Shown: in pieces, positions 1 through 8,093 of the stretch
How positions within the stretch are numbered: the first letter of the stretch is position 1
Layout of the letters: each line of letters opens with the position of its first letter
NCBI GenBank assembly: GCA_039809985.1
Contig: JBDHWC010000040.1
Location: 1 to 21,261, forward strand
Direction: 5' to 3'
Origin: JAICJJ01 sp039809985
GTDB lineage: Bacteria; Chloroflexota; Chloroflexia; Thermomicrobiales; UBA6265
Length of the DNA stretch: 21,261 nucleotides
Notes under the pieces: model-generated
Told to the model about the DNA's origin: nothing
Databases searched by the model: none
The model's input: the letters and a program-made list of their open reading frames with translations, nothing else
Translations under genes and position numbers: made by a program

Positions 1-120
1 GGCGACCTGGGCCGCGGCGGGCGCGGCCGGGCCGAGCCGTGGCAGGCCGAGCCCGAGCCCGAGGAGGAGGGCCGCGCCGCCCACGAGCGTGCCGAGCCGG
101 TGACTGGCGAGAATGCCCAT
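1..120 (-). CDS. Secreted protein, N-terminal fragment (cut by the window edge)
   Basis: An ATG on the minus strand at 118-120 opens a frame that runs off the left edge, leaving 40 codons. The translation starts MGILASHRLG, continues with a hydrophobic stretch (about residues 11-26, TLVGGAALLLGLGLGL) and ends in an Ala-rich PAAPAAAQVA that resembles a signal-peptidase cleavage region. This is a textbook export signal, so the gene probably encodes a secreted or surface protein. Nothing of the mature domain is visible, so no function can be given. A weak purine-rich AGAGG motif lies about 8 bases upstream. The gene diverges from livG and shares a 143-bp intergenic region with it. Confidence 0.55.
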   Translation of the reverse strand, partial: MGILASHRLGTLVGGAALLLGLGLGLPRLGPAAPAAAQVA

Positions 121-263
121 GAGCCTGCCTCTGGACGGGACGTCCGTTTCGGGTACGATGCGCCACACCGCGACGATGCGTCGGAGCGAGTGTGCCCGAC
201 CCCCGGTCGGGCGGCAAGAGCGGGCGCGGCTGCCAGTCGCGCGGGCACGCGGGGGTATGGCCG
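121..263. promoter_or_regulatory. Divergent intergenic region upstream of livG
   Basis: This stretch must carry the promoters for both the leftward secreted-protein gene and the rightward liv operon. It contains two inverted repeats: GGACG-gga-CGTCC at 133-145, and a perfect 7-bp stem GCCCGAC/GTCGGGC with a 5-base loop at 194-212. Either could be an operator or a leader hairpin. A TACGAT at 154-159 is a possible -10 element, but no convincing -35 accompanies it. Promoter assignment is a guess; the inverted repeats are seen directly. Confidence 0.3.
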
Positions 264-1097
264 ATGGACGGAACCGCCGCCGCTGCGGGCGACGGCGCGG
301 CGCGCGAGGTCGTGCTGGAGGCGCGCGGCATCGGCCGGGCGTTCCGCGGCCTGCAGGCTCTGGCCGACTACAACCTCGACTTGCGTCGGGGCGAGATTCT
401 CGGGGTGATCGGCCCGAACGGGGCCGGCAAGACGACCCTCTTCAACGTGATGACCGGCTTCCTCCAGCCGACCGCCGGCACGCTCGCCTTCAAGGGGCGC
501 AGCATCGTCGGGCTGGGCCCCGACCGGGTGGCCCGGCTCGGGATGGCCCGCACCTTCCAGAACATCCGGCTGTTCGGGCGGATGACCGTGCTCGACAACG
601 TGCGCACCGCGCAGCAGCTGAACGGGCGGGCGAACCTGCTGGAGACGCTGCTGACGCTGCCGTCGTTCCTGCGCAAGGAGGAGGAGCTGGCGGCCAAGGC
701 GCGCGCCCACCTCGCCAGCATGGGGATGGCCGACGCCGCCGACCTCTACGCGGCCTCGCTGCCGTACGGGTCGCAGCGGAAGCTGGAGATCGCGCGGGCG
801 CTGGCGACGGAGCCGACGGTGCTGCTGCTCGATGAGCCGGCGGCCGGGATGAACGAGCAGGAGACGGCGGAGCTGACCGGCTTCATCCGCGACATCCACC
901 GCCGGTTCGGGCTGACGATCGTCGTCGTCGAGCACGACATGTCGCTGATCATGCCGCTCTCGCACCGGATCCAGGTGCTGAACCACGGGCGGGTGATCGC
1001 CGAGGGGACGCCGGCCGAGATCCAGCGCGACCCGAAGGTGATCGAGGCGTACCTCGGTGCCGAGGAGCCGGCGGACGCGACGGCGGCGGGAGGCTGA
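264..1097 (+). CDS. livG: Branched-chain amino acid-type ABC transporter ATP-binding protein LivG
   Basis: This is one of the two cytoplasmic ATPases that power a HAAT-type importer. From ATG 264 the protein has 277 residues. Walker A GPNGAGKT is at about 50-57, the Q-loop TFQN at about 97-100, the signature in its usual LivG form PYGSQRK at about 167-173, Walker B VLLLDEP at about 186-192 and the switch histidine in VVEHD at about 224. A longer frame from GTG 192 exists, but its extra 24 residues are low-complexity and unlike the family, whereas ATG 264 has GGGGGT just upstream. It is the first gene of livG-livF-livH-livM plus two binding proteins. A weak match in the signature (GSQRK instead of GGQQR) is normal for LivG. 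Confidence 0.9.
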   Translation: MDGTAAAAGDGAAREVVLEARGIGRAFRGLQALADYNLDLRRGEILGVIGPNGAGKTTLFNVMTGFLQPTAGTLAFKGRSIVGLGPDRVARLGMARTFQNIRLFGRMTVLDNVRTAQQLNGRANLLETLLTLPSFLRKEEELAAKARAHLASMGMADAADLYAASLPYGSQRKLEIARALATEPTVLLLDEPAAGMNEQETAELTGFIRDIHRRFGLTIVVVEHDMSLIMPLSHRIQVLNHGRVIAEGTPAEIQRDPKVIEAYLGAEEPADATAAGG

Positions 1098-1101
1098 GGC
1101 G

Positions 1102-1806
1102 GTGCTGACGCTGACCGACGTCAAGGTCTACTACGGCGCGATCGCGGCGGTGAAGGGAGTGTCGCTCGAGGTCCACGACCGCGAGCTGGTCGCCCTGATC
1201 GGCGCGAACGGGGCCGGCAAGACGACCACGCTGCGGACGATCTCCGGCATCTACCGGCCGCGCAGCGGCAGCATCGTCCACGACGGGGCGGACCTGACCA
1301 CCATGCCGTCGCACGAGATCGTCGCCCGCGGCATCTCGCAGGCGCCGGAGGGGCGGCAGATCTTCGGCAGCCTGACGGTGCGCGAGAACCTGATGCTCGG
1401 CGCGACCCGGCGCACCGACAAGTCCGGCATCGACGAGGACCTGGAGGACGTCTTTGGCCTCTTCCCGGTGCTGAAGGAACGACTGGGGCAGGCCGGCGGC
1501 ACGCTCTCCGGCGGCGAGCAGCAGATGCTGGCGATCGGCCGGGCGCTGATGGCCCGGCCGAAGCTCTTGCTGCTCGACGAGCCGTCGCTCGGCCTCGCGC
1601 CGCTGATGGTCGGCCGCATCTTCGACGTGGTGCGGCGGCTGAAGGAGCGCGGGGTGACGATCCTGCTGGTCGAGCAGAACGCGCGCAAGGCGCTCGAGGT
1701 GGCCGACCGCGCCTACGTGATGGAGACGGGCCACATCGCGCTGAGCGGGCCGGCGGCCGAGCTGGCCCGCAACCCGGAAGTGGAACGCGCCTACCTCGGC
1801 CGCTAG
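1102..1806 (+). CDS. livF: Branched-chain amino acid-type ABC transporter ATP-binding protein LivF
   Basis: This is the second ATPase of the importer and pairs with LivG at the membrane. The chosen start is GTG 1102, which has GGGAGG at 1088-1093 and gives 234 residues, the usual LivF length; the upstream extension to 1057 is Arg-rich and overlaps livG. Walker A GANGAGKT is at 34-41, the signature LSGGEQQ at 135-141, Walker B KLLLLDEP at about 154-161, and the switch position is Q192 in LLVEQN, the typical LivF variant. The motif APEGRQIFGSLTV at about 81-93 is also characteristic of LivF. It begins 4 bases after the livG stop codon, so the two are translationally close. Confidence 0.92.
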   Translation: MLTLTDVKVYYGAIAAVKGVSLEVHDRELVALIGANGAGKTTTLRTISGIYRPRSGSIVHDGADLTTMPSHEIVARGISQAPEGRQIFGSLTVRENLMLGATRRTDKSGIDEDLEDVFGLFPVLKERLGQAGGTLSGGEQQMLAIGRALMARPKLLLLDEPSLGLAPLMVGRIFDVVRRLKERGVTILLVEQNARKALEVADRAYVMETGHIALSGPAAELARNPEVERAYLGR

Positions 1807-1838
1807 CGGCGGGCCGGGGCGGGAGGAGGACGGAGCCG

Positions 1839-2735
1839 ATGTCGTTCGCGGAGCTGGGGCAGCAGTTCGTCAACGCGCTCAGCCTCGGCAGCATCTACGC
1901 GCTGGTCGCCGTCGGCCTGACGATGGTGTTCGGCATCCTGCGACTGATCAACTTCGCCCACGGCGAGGTGGTGATGCTCGGCGGCTTCACCGCCTACTTC
2001 CTCGGGAAGGCGGGGATGCCGTTCTGGCTGATCGCGATCGCGGCGGTGCTGGTCACCACCGTGGTCGGGGTGCTGATGGAGCGGATCGCGTACCGGCCGA
2101 TCCGGGGAGCGCCGGACGTCTCGCTGCTGCTGACGTCGCTCGGCGTCTCGATCGCGCTGCAGAACGGGGCGATGCTCGCGTTCGGCAACCAGCCGAAGCC
2201 GTTCCCGACGCCGGCGGCGCTGGCGGGACAGAACCAGCTGCCGGGCGGGCTCCAGATCAGCACGGCGAACGTCGTGACGATTCTCACCGCGCTGGTGTTG
2301 ATGGTGTTGCTGACGTGGTTCGTGCGGGGGACGGCGACCGGCACCCAGATGCGGGCGACGGCGGAGAACGCGATGGCGGCCCGCCTGATGGGGATCAGCA
2401 TCAACACCGTGATCGTCGCCGCCTTCGTCGTCGGCTCGGCCCTGGCCGGGGTGGCGGCGCTGCTGTACGGGGCGCGGGTCGGCCGGGTCCAGTACGACAT
2501 GGGCTTCATCCCGATCCTGAAGGCGTTCGTGGCGACGGTGATCGGCGGCTTCGGCTCGATCCCGGGGGCGGTGCTGGGGGCCTACATCCTCGGCTTCGGC
2601 GAGATCTTCCTGATCTCGTTCCTGCCGGACGCGCTGACCAAGTACCGCGACGCCTTCGTCTTCATCGGCCTGATCGTGATCCTGCTGCTGCGGCCGCAGG
2701 GGATCCTCGGCTCGACCGAGCCGGAGAAGATCTGA
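1839..2735 (+). CDS. livH: Branched-chain amino acid-type ABC transporter permease LivH
   Basis: This is an inner-membrane permease of the Liv/urea-amide (HAAT) import family, 298 residues long, with many hydrophobic segments over its whole length. Family marks seen are the N-terminal GLTMVFGILRLINFAHGE (about 26-43), the YRPIRGAP block (about 85-92), the cytoplasmic coupling region around RATAENAMAARLMGI, and a C-terminal LLLRPQGILG. A strong GGGAGGAGG lies just before ATG 1839. It follows livF by 32 bases and ends one base before the ATG of livM, so it belongs to the same operon. The substrate cannot be read from the permease. Confidence 0.92.
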   Translation: MSFAELGQQFVNALSLGSIYALVAVGLTMVFGILRLINFAHGEVVMLGGFTAYFLGKAGMPFWLIAIAAVLVTTVVGVLMERIAYRPIRGAPDVSLLLTSLGVSIALQNGAMLAFGNQPKPFPTPAALAGQNQLPGGLQISTANVVTILTALVLMVLLTWFVRGTATGTQMRATAENAMAARLMGISINTVIVAAFVVGSALAGVAALLYGARVGRVQYDMGFIPILKAFVATVIGGFGSIPGAVLGAYILGFGEIFLISFLPDALTKYRDAFVFIGLIVILLLRPQGILGSTEPEKI

Positions 2736-2736
2736 G

Positions 2737-3909
2737 ATGGCGCAGGGTGTGGCAACCGCGCCGGCCCCGCCGGCAGTCCCCGAGCGCGACCGGCGCGGCG
2801 TCTGGGCGGCGCTGCTGGCGGTGCTGCTCGGGGCGGCGTTCATCTGGCTGGCCGACGCGCGCTTCAACGGCTACCGGCAGCAGTTGGTGGTGCTGGCGCT
2901 GAGCTACATCATCATCGCGGTCGCGCTGACCGTGACGAGCGGCTTCACCGGCGTCTTCTCGCTCGGGCAGATCGGGTTCGTCGCGGTCGGGGCCTACGTG
3001 TCGGCGCTGATGAGCATCCCGCCGCAGTGGAAGGACGACATCGCCCTGCCCGGGCTGCCGTGGTGGCTGGCGACGCTGGATCTCGGCGGGTTGCCGCCGT
3101 GGCTCGGGCTGACCTTGGTCTCGATCGTCGGGGCCCTCGCCGCAGCCGTGCTGGCGGTGCTGGTCGGCGCGCCGCTGATGCGACTGTCCGGCCACTACGT
3201 GGCGGTGGCGACGATGGGCTTCCTGATCATCGTCTACACGGTGATCGTCAACCTCGACCATGTCACGTCCGGCGCGCGCGGTCTCAGCCCGATCCCGACG
3301 TGGACCACGCTCTGGTCGGCCTACGTCTGGACGCTGGTCACGATCTACGCCTCGTGGCGGATCCGCAACTCGCCGGCGGGGCGGGCGATGATCGCCTCGC
3401 GCGAGAACCTGCTGGCGGCGCGGGGGGTCGGGGTCGACGTGCTGCGGACCCGCCTGCTGGCGTTCGTCTTCGGCGCGTTCTTCAGCGGGGTGGCGGGGGC
3501 GTTGCTGGCGCACCAGGTCGGGACCATCGCCCCGTCGCAGTTCTACTTCAAGACGACGTTCCTGGTCGTGACCATGGTCGTCCTCGGCGGCATGGGGAGC
3601 ATCAGCGGAGCGGTCGTCGGTGCCGTGGTGATGACGATTCTGCCGGAGTACCTGCGCCCGATCGACGAAGGGTTCACGCTCGGGGGCTTCACCTCGCCGC
3701 CCCTCTACGGGCTGTCGCAGATCCTGATCGCGCTCGGCTTCATCCTCGTCATGATCTTCCGGCCGCAGGGGCTGTTCGGCGACCGCGAGATCGGCCTCGG
3801 CCTGCTCGCACGGACCAAGCCGCAGCAGGAGGCGAGCGGCGAGGACATCGCCCTGACGCCGGAGCTCGCGCCCGGCGTCGACGAGGCGCCGCTCGACCCC
3901 CGCGCCTGA
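2737..3909 (+). CDS. livM: Branched-chain amino acid-type ABC transporter permease LivM
   Basis: This is the second permease of the importer, 390 residues. The diagnostic block GFTGVFSLGQIGFVAVGAY lies at 69-87, followed by transmembrane segments, the coupling region with NSPAGRAMIASRENLLAARG, and GVAGALLAHQVGTIAPSQF near the C-terminal third. MIFRPQGLFGDRE closes the membrane domain. The last 35 or so residues are an acidic, Pro-rich tail that is not part of the family core. ATG 2737 begins one base after the livH stop, indicating coupled translation. It is longer than many LivM proteins because of an N-terminal Pro/Ala-rich extension and the C-terminal tail. Confidence 0.92.
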   Translation: MAQGVATAPAPPAVPERDRRGVWAALLAVLLGAAFIWLADARFNGYRQQLVVLALSYIIIAVALTVTSGFTGVFSLGQIGFVAVGAYVSALMSIPPQWKDDIALPGLPWWLATLDLGGLPPWLGLTLVSIVGALAAAVLAVLVGAPLMRLSGHYVAVATMGFLIIVYTVIVNLDHVTSGARGLSPIPTWTTLWSAYVWTLVTIYASWRIRNSPAGRAMIASRENLLAARGVGVDVLRTRLLAFVFGAFFSGVAGALLAHQVGTIAPSQFYFKTTFLVVTMVVLGGMGSISGAVVGAVVMTILPEYLRPIDEGFTLGGFTSPPLYGLSQILIALGFILVMIFRPQGLFGDREIGLGLLARTKPQQEASGEDIALTPELAPGVDEAPLDPRA

Positions 3910-3987
3910 ACGACGGCTCTTCGCATAAAGTACCAACACTCGACTCGGAATCGGTCCGGGTCGGCGCATCGACGCGGAGGCACGCTG
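3910..3987 (+). promoter_or_regulatory. Spacer with possible internal promoter before the first binding protein
   Basis: This 78-base gap between livM and the first binding-protein gene contains a short AT-rich patch, GCATAAAGTACC at about 3923-3934, that stands out in this GC-rich DNA and could be a -10 region (CATAAA or TAAAGT). No clear -35 is visible. Binding proteins are often made in excess over the membrane components, so an internal promoter would make sense, but this is inference. A GGAGG at 3976-3980 is the ribosome binding site for the next gene. Confidence 0.25.
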
Positions 3988-5241
3988 ATGACGGAGAACG
4001 ACACGGCCCGGCAACGGCCGGAGGCTCCCCCTGCACCCAGCCTCTCGAACGACAGGCTGACCCGGCGCGAGACGATGCGAAGGGCCGCGGTGCTCGGGCT
4101 CGGCGCGGCCGCGGCCGCGGCGATGCTGCGGCCGGCCGGCGGGGTCGCGGCGCAGGAGCCGATCAAGATCGGCCAGCCGTACAACCTGACCGGGGACTAC
4201 GCGTCGATCGACAACCCGGCGCGCGACGGCTCGGCGCTGGCGGCGGCGGAGGTCAACGCGGCCGGCGGCGTCCTCGGCAAGCCGCTCGAGCTGATCGTGG
4301 CCGACGGCAAGAGCGACGTGCCGACGATCGCCAGCGTGACCAAGAAGCTGGTGGACGAGGACAAGGTGGTCGCGCTGGTCGGCCTCACCGACACCTCGTA
4401 CATGAGGGCGGCGGGGCCCGTCGCGCAGGAGGCCCACCTCCCGTTCCTCGACGTCGGGGGCACCGCGCCGGTGATCACGACGATCGGCGACTACATCTTC
4501 ATGCTCCCCTTCGGCGACAACGTGCAGGCCGCCGCGGGCGCCGAGTTCGCCCAGAGCAAGGGGTGGAAGACGACCGCGATGCTCGTCGACGAGGCGATGG
4601 ACTACACCAAGTACCTCGCCAAGTACTTCGAGGAGCGCTACACGGCGGAGGACATCGGGGGCAAGGTCGTCTCGCGCTTGGCCTACAACATCGGCGACAC
4701 CGACTTCTCGGCCCAGCTGACGGAGTTCAAGAACCTCGACCCGCAGCCCGACTTCCTCTTCGTCTCCTCCAACCCGGGGGAGATCGGGACGATCATCAAG
4801 CAGGCGCGGGACATGGGCCTGAACCAGCCGATCCTCGGCGGCGACGGCTACGACACGCCCCTGCTGGCCCAGCTGGGCGGCCCCGTGAGCAACGTCTTCT
4901 TCACCACCCACGAGGGGATCTACGGCGACTCGCCGGAGGCGAAGGCGTTCGCCGAGGCCTATGCCAAGCAGTACGGCAAGGCCCCGGAGTCCGTCTTCGC
5001 CGCGCTCGGCTACGACGGCGTGAAGTTGATGGCGGACGCCATGACTCGCGCCGGCAGCACCGACGGGGCGAAGGTGCGCGACGCGCTGGGGGCGACCAAG
5101 GGGTTCAAGGGCGTGACCGGCACGATCACCTACGAGAACGGGTCGCACATCCCGTCGAAGTCGGTGGCGCTGATCGAGGTCAAGGACGGCAAGAACGAGC
5201 TGCTGCAGGTGGTGGTGCCGAAGGTGGTGCCGCCGGCGTAG
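3988..5241 (+). CDS. Tat-exported Liv-type substrate-binding protein (copy 1)
   Basis: This is the extracytoplasmic substrate-binding component of the importer, 417 residues, periplasmic-binding-protein type I fold (Peripla_BP_6 / LivJ-like). The N-terminus carries a twin-arginine signal: LTRRETMRRAAVLGLG at 24-39, a hydrophobic Ala-rich stretch and cleavage near GVAA-QE (about 55). The mature part starts EPIKIGQPYNLTGDYASID, the classical first strand of this family, and contains GGVLGKPLELIVADGKSD and ALGYDGVKLMADA. No lipobox cysteine is seen, so retention at the surface is uncertain. ATG 3988 has GGAGG 7 bases upstream. It is followed by a close paralogue. The ligand is unknown; amino acids, amides or ureides are plausible from the family. 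Confidence 0.9.
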   Translation: MTENDTARQRPEAPPAPSLSNDRLTRRETMRRAAVLGLGAAAAAAMLRPAGGVAAQEPIKIGQPYNLTGDYASIDNPARDGSALAAAEVNAAGGVLGKPLELIVADGKSDVPTIASVTKKLVDEDKVVALVGLTDTSYMRAAGPVAQEAHLPFLDVGGTAPVITTIGDYIFMLPFGDNVQAAAGAEFAQSKGWKTTAMLVDEAMDYTKYLAKYFEERYTAEDIGGKVVSRLAYNIGDTDFSAQLTEFKNLDPQPDFLFVSSNPGEIGTIIKQARDMGLNQPILGGDGYDTPLLAQLGGPVSNVFFTTHEGIYGDSPEAKAFAEAYAKQYGKAPESVFAALGYDGVKLMADAMTRAGSTDGAKVRDALGATKGFKGVTGTITYENGSHIPSKSVALIEVKDGKNELLQVVVPKVVPPA

Positions 5242-5293
5242 CCACTCGTTCGCGGTGCGTGCGGCCGGGAGTCGGCCGCGGCCGTTCGGGGCA

Positions 5294-5320
5294 GGCCCCC
5301 CGGAGGTGGTTCGGGGGGCC
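5294..5320 (+). terminator. Intercistronic GC hairpin between the two binding-protein genes
   Basis: This is a perfect 9-bp inverted repeat, GGCCCCCCG at 5294-5302 and CGGGGGGCC at 5312-5320, with a 9-base loop. It lies between the stop of copy 1 (5241) and the ribosome binding site of copy 2 (about 5328). No T-run follows. It could be a partial terminator or an RNA-stabilising stem that makes expression of the two genes unequal. The structure is seen; the role is inferred. Confidence 0.45.
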
Positions 5321-5341
5321 AGCGAAAGGAAAGGAGCGGAG

Positions 5342-6592
5342 ATGTCAGCGGAGCAGAACCGGGCCGGAGCGGAGACCACCTTGGCGGAAGTGCTGGCCAG
5401 TGGTCGACTGACCCGGCGGGGGGCGGTCCTGCGGACGGCGGCGCTGGGGCTGGGGGCCAGCGCCGTCGGCGCGATGCTGCGGCAGGGCGCGCCGGCGGCG
5501 GCGCAGGAGCCGATCAAGATCGGGGAGCCGTACAACCTGACGGGCTCGCAGGCGTCGCTGGACGGGCCGTCGCGCGACGGCGGCGAACTGGCGGCGGAGG
5601 AGATCAACGCGGCCGGCGGCGTGCTGGGGCGGCCGCTGGAGCTGGTGGTGGCCGACGGCAAGAGCGACCTGCCGACGGTGGCCAGCGTGACGAAGAAACT
5701 GGTGGACGAGGACAAGGTGGTGGCGCTGGTGGGGCTGAGCGACACCTCGTTCGTGCGGGCCTCGGCGCCGATCGCGGAGGCGGCGCACCTGCCGTTCCTC
5801 GACACGGGGGGCACCGCGCCGGTGATCACCTCGATCGGGGACTACGTCTTCATGCTGCCGTTCGGCGACAACGTGCAGGCGGCGGTGGCGGCGGAGTTCG
5901 CGCAGGAGAAGGGGTGGAAGACGGTCGGGATGCTCGTCGACGAGGCGATGGACTACACCAAGTACCTCGCCAAGTACTTCGAGGAGCGCTACACGGCGGA
6001 GGACATCGGCGGCAAGGTGCTGAACCGGCTGGCGTACAACACCGGTGACACCGACTTCTCGGCCCAGCTGACGACCTTGAAGAACCTGGACCCGCAGCCC
6101 GACTTCCTCTTCTTCTCCTCCGACCCGGGCGACATCGGGACCATCATCAAGCAGGCGCGGGACATGGGCCTGAGCCAGCCGATCGTCGGCGGCGACGGCT
6201 ACGACACGCCGCTCCTCGCCGAGCTGGCCGGGCCGGTCAACGACGTCTACTTCACGACGCACGAGGGGATCTACGGCGACTCGCCGGCGGCGAAGGCGTT
6301 CAGCGAGGCGTACGAGAAGAAGTTCGGCCGGGCCCCGGAGTCGGTGTTCGCGGCGCTGGGGTACGACGGCATCAAGCTGATGGCGGACGCGATCAGCCGG
6401 GCCGGGACGACCGACGGGGACAAGGTGCGGGAGGCGCTGGGCGCGACGCAGGGGTTCCAAGGGGTGACCGGGACGATCTCGTACGAGAACGGCTCGCGGA
6501 TCCCGTCGAAGTCGGTGGCCTTGATCGAGGTCAAGGACGGCAAGAACGAACTGCTGAAGATCGTCGTGCCGAAGGTGGTGCCGCCGGCATAG
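5342..6592 (+). CDS. Tat-exported Liv-type substrate-binding protein (copy 2)
   Basis: This is a paralogue of the preceding gene, 416 residues from ATG 5342, which has AAAGGAG about 8 bases upstream; the longer frame from 5255 adds an unlikely leader. The twin-arginine signal is LTRRGAVLRTAALGLG at about 23-38, with cleavage near AAA-QEP (about 54). The mature domain is the same Peripla_BP_6 type, and most residues match copy 1, including the C-terminal LIEVKDGKNELL and PKVVPPA. Differences in the first strand (GSQASLDGPSRDGGEL against GDYASIDNPARDGSAL) and in the TSFVRASAPIAEA region may alter ligand choice. Codons at both ends lean to G-ending forms, while the middle resembles copy 1 closely, including an 81-bp exact identity, as expected from gene conversion. 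Confidence 0.9.
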   Translation: MSAEQNRAGAETTLAEVLASGRLTRRGAVLRTAALGLGASAVGAMLRQGAPAAAQEPIKIGEPYNLTGSQASLDGPSRDGGELAAEEINAAGGVLGRPLELVVADGKSDLPTVASVTKKLVDEDKVVALVGLSDTSFVRASAPIAEAAHLPFLDTGGTAPVITSIGDYVFMLPFGDNVQAAVAAEFAQEKGWKTVGMLVDEAMDYTKYLAKYFEERYTAEDIGGKVLNRLAYNTGDTDFSAQLTTLKNLDPQPDFLFFSSDPGDIGTIIKQARDMGLSQPIVGGDGYDTPLLAELAGPVNDVYFTTHEGIYGDSPAAKAFSEAYEKKFGRAPESVFAALGYDGIKLMADAISRAGTTDGDKVREALGATQGFQGVTGTISYENGSRIPSKSVALIEVKDGKNELLKIVVPKVVPPA

Positions 6593-6623
6593 GCCGGCGC
6601 GGTCGCACGGCCACCACGTTCGG

Positions 6624-6658
6624 GCGCGGCCCGTCCCCGGCTCGGGGGCGGGCCGCGC
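6624..6658. terminator. Bidirectional terminator hairpin between convergent genes
   Basis: A 16-bp stem (6624-6639 with 6643-6658, one G-T wobble, 3-base loop) begins GCGCGGCCCG and closes CGGGCCGCGC. It sits in the 75-bp gap between the stop of the second binding-protein gene and the stop of the convergent aminotransferase gene. There is no T-tract, as is common in very GC-rich genomes. Position and symmetry suggest it ends transcription from both sides. Confidence 0.65.
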
Positions 6659-6667
6659 CGCGTCCGC

Positions 6668-8026
6668 TCACCAGCCGGCGTAGGCGGCGATCGCCTCGTC
6701 GCTGACCTTGCCGGCCGCCACGTCGCGGACCGCCTGCCCGAGGATGGCGACCCCTTCGTCGACCTCGGCCCGGGTCATCACCAGCGGCGGGGTGATCTCC
6801 AGCACGTTCGACCAGTTGCCGGCGTAGAAGATGACCAGTCCCAGTTCCCACGCCCGGTAGACGACCTTGGCGGCGGCGGTCGCGTTCGGCCGCTTCGACG
6901 CCCGGTCGTCGACCAGCTCGACCCCGAGCAGCATGCCGAGGCCGCGAATGTCGCCGACGAGCGGGTGGTCGCCGAGGGCCTGGTCGAGGCACTGCCGCAG
7001 GTACGCCCCGGTCTCGGCGGCGCGGGCGACGATCCCCTCCCGCTCGATGACCTCGAGCGTGGCGAGGCCGGCGGCGGTGCCGGTCGCGTTGCCGACGACG
7101 GTGAAGAGGGCGATGCCGGTGCCGACGTCGAGCACCTCGGCCGGCCCGACGACGGCGCTGAGCGGCAGCCCGCCACCGAGCGACTTGCCGAGCACCAGCA
7201 GGTCCGGCACCACGCCGGAGTGCTCGGTCGACCACATCCGCCCGGTGCGGCCGAGGCCGGCCTTGATGTCGTCGACGACCAGCAGGATGCCGTGCCGGTC
7301 GCAGAGCGCGCGCAGCTTCGGCATGAAGTCGGGCGGGGGGACGACGTCGCCGGAGTCGGCCTGGACCGTCTCGACGAAGACGGCGGCGACCTTCGCCGGC
7401 GGGCAGACGGTGGCGAACAGGTAGTCCTCGAGGAAGCCGAGGCACTGGTCGGTGACGTGGCCGCTGCCGTCGCCGAAGGGGTTGCGGTAAGGGCTGGGGT
7501 AGGGCACCTTGGTCACGTTCGGCGCGCCGCCGACGGCGGCGAAGGCGGGGTGGCCGGAGAGGGTCATCGTCGCGGCGGTGGTGCCGTGCCAGCTGCCGAC
7601 GAAGGAGACGAGGTTCGGCCGGCCGGTCGCCATCGTGACGAGGCGCATCGCCGTCTCGCTGGCGTCGGAGCCGGCGAGGCCGAACCAGACCTTCTTCGCG
7701 AAGTCGCCGGGGGTGGTGGTGGCCAGCCGCTCGGCGAGGTCGACCGCCGGCTCGTTGATCGCCGAGTTGAGGCCAGCGAACATCGTCCGCCCCAGCTGGC
7801 GGGTGACCGCCTCGCGGACGTGCGGGTTGCCGTAGCCGAGGTGGGCGAGCGACCAGTACGACGTGAAGTCGAGATAGGTCCGGCCGTCGACGTCGGTCAG
7901 CCGGCACCCCTCGCCGCTGGCGACCGCCATCGGCGTGTAGCGGATCTTGAGGGCGCTGCTGACGTAGCGGGCGTCGCGCTCGGCGAGGGCGGCGGTGCGG
8001 GGTCCGACGGCGGTCTGGGCGGTCAC
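6668..8026 (-). CDS. Class III (ornithine/GABA/beta-alanine-type) aminotransferase
   Basis: This is a PLP-dependent enzyme of the fold-type I, class III group that moves an amino group from an omega- or beta-amino compound to a keto acid; 452 residues, the usual length. Visible marks are SHWSL-like SYWSLAHLGYGNP (about 56-68), GLAGSDASETAMRL (116-129), SFVGSWHGTTAAT (141-153), the cofactor-binding aspartate in VVDDIKAGLGRTG (D252) and the Schiff-base lysine in LGKSLGGGLP (K281). The motif is DDIK where most relatives have DEV/DEI. Start is GTG 8026 with AAGGAG at 8033-8038. It follows the M20 amidohydrolase gene by 67 bases on the same strand, so the pair probably forms an operon. Specificity cannot be decided from sequence; beta-alanine, GABA or a related amine are candidates. 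Confidence 0.85.
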   Translation of the reverse strand: MTAQTAVGPRTAALAERDARYVSSALKIRYTPMAVASGEGCRLTDVDGRTYLDFTSYWSLAHLGYGNPHVREAVTRQLGRTMFAGLNSAINEPAVDLAERLATTTPGDFAKKVWFGLAGSDASETAMRLVTMATGRPNLVSFVGSWHGTTAATMTLSGHPAFAAVGGAPNVTKVPYPSPYRNPFGDGSGHVTDQCLGFLEDYLFATVCPPAKVAAVFVETVQADSGDVVPPPDFMPKLRALCDRHGILLVVDDIKAGLGRTGRMWSTEHSGVVPDLLVLGKSLGGGLPLSAVVGPAEVLDVGTGIALFTVVGNATGTAAGLATLEVIEREGIVARAAETGAYLRQCLDQALGDHPLVGDIRGLGMLLGVELVDDRASKRPNATAAAKVVYRAWELGLVIFYAGNWSNVLEITPPLVMTRAEVDEGVAILGQAVRDVAAGKVSDEAIAAYAGW

Positions 8027-8093
8027 GGCGGTCTCCTTCGCGTGCGGCGTCGCGGACAGCGTGGGTGACGGGTGTGGCAGGGGGTGCCCCTGT

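Noticed and set aside
192..263. Upstream GTG 192 as the livG start
   Set aside because: The added 24 residues include the 194-212 hairpin and are unlike LivG N-termini; ATG 264 gives the normal length.
2662..5829. Very long minus-strand open frame across livM and the first binding-protein gene (about 1055 codons)
   Set aside because: Its translation is Arg/Asp/His/Gly-rich low-complexity, the usual shadow of GC-rich genes on the other strand, and it covers well-identified liv genes.
6965..8068. Plus-strand open frame opposite the aminotransferase
   Set aside because: Shadow composition (Gly/Glu/Val/Asp runs) with no recognisable domain; the minus strand carries a complete class III aminotransferase.
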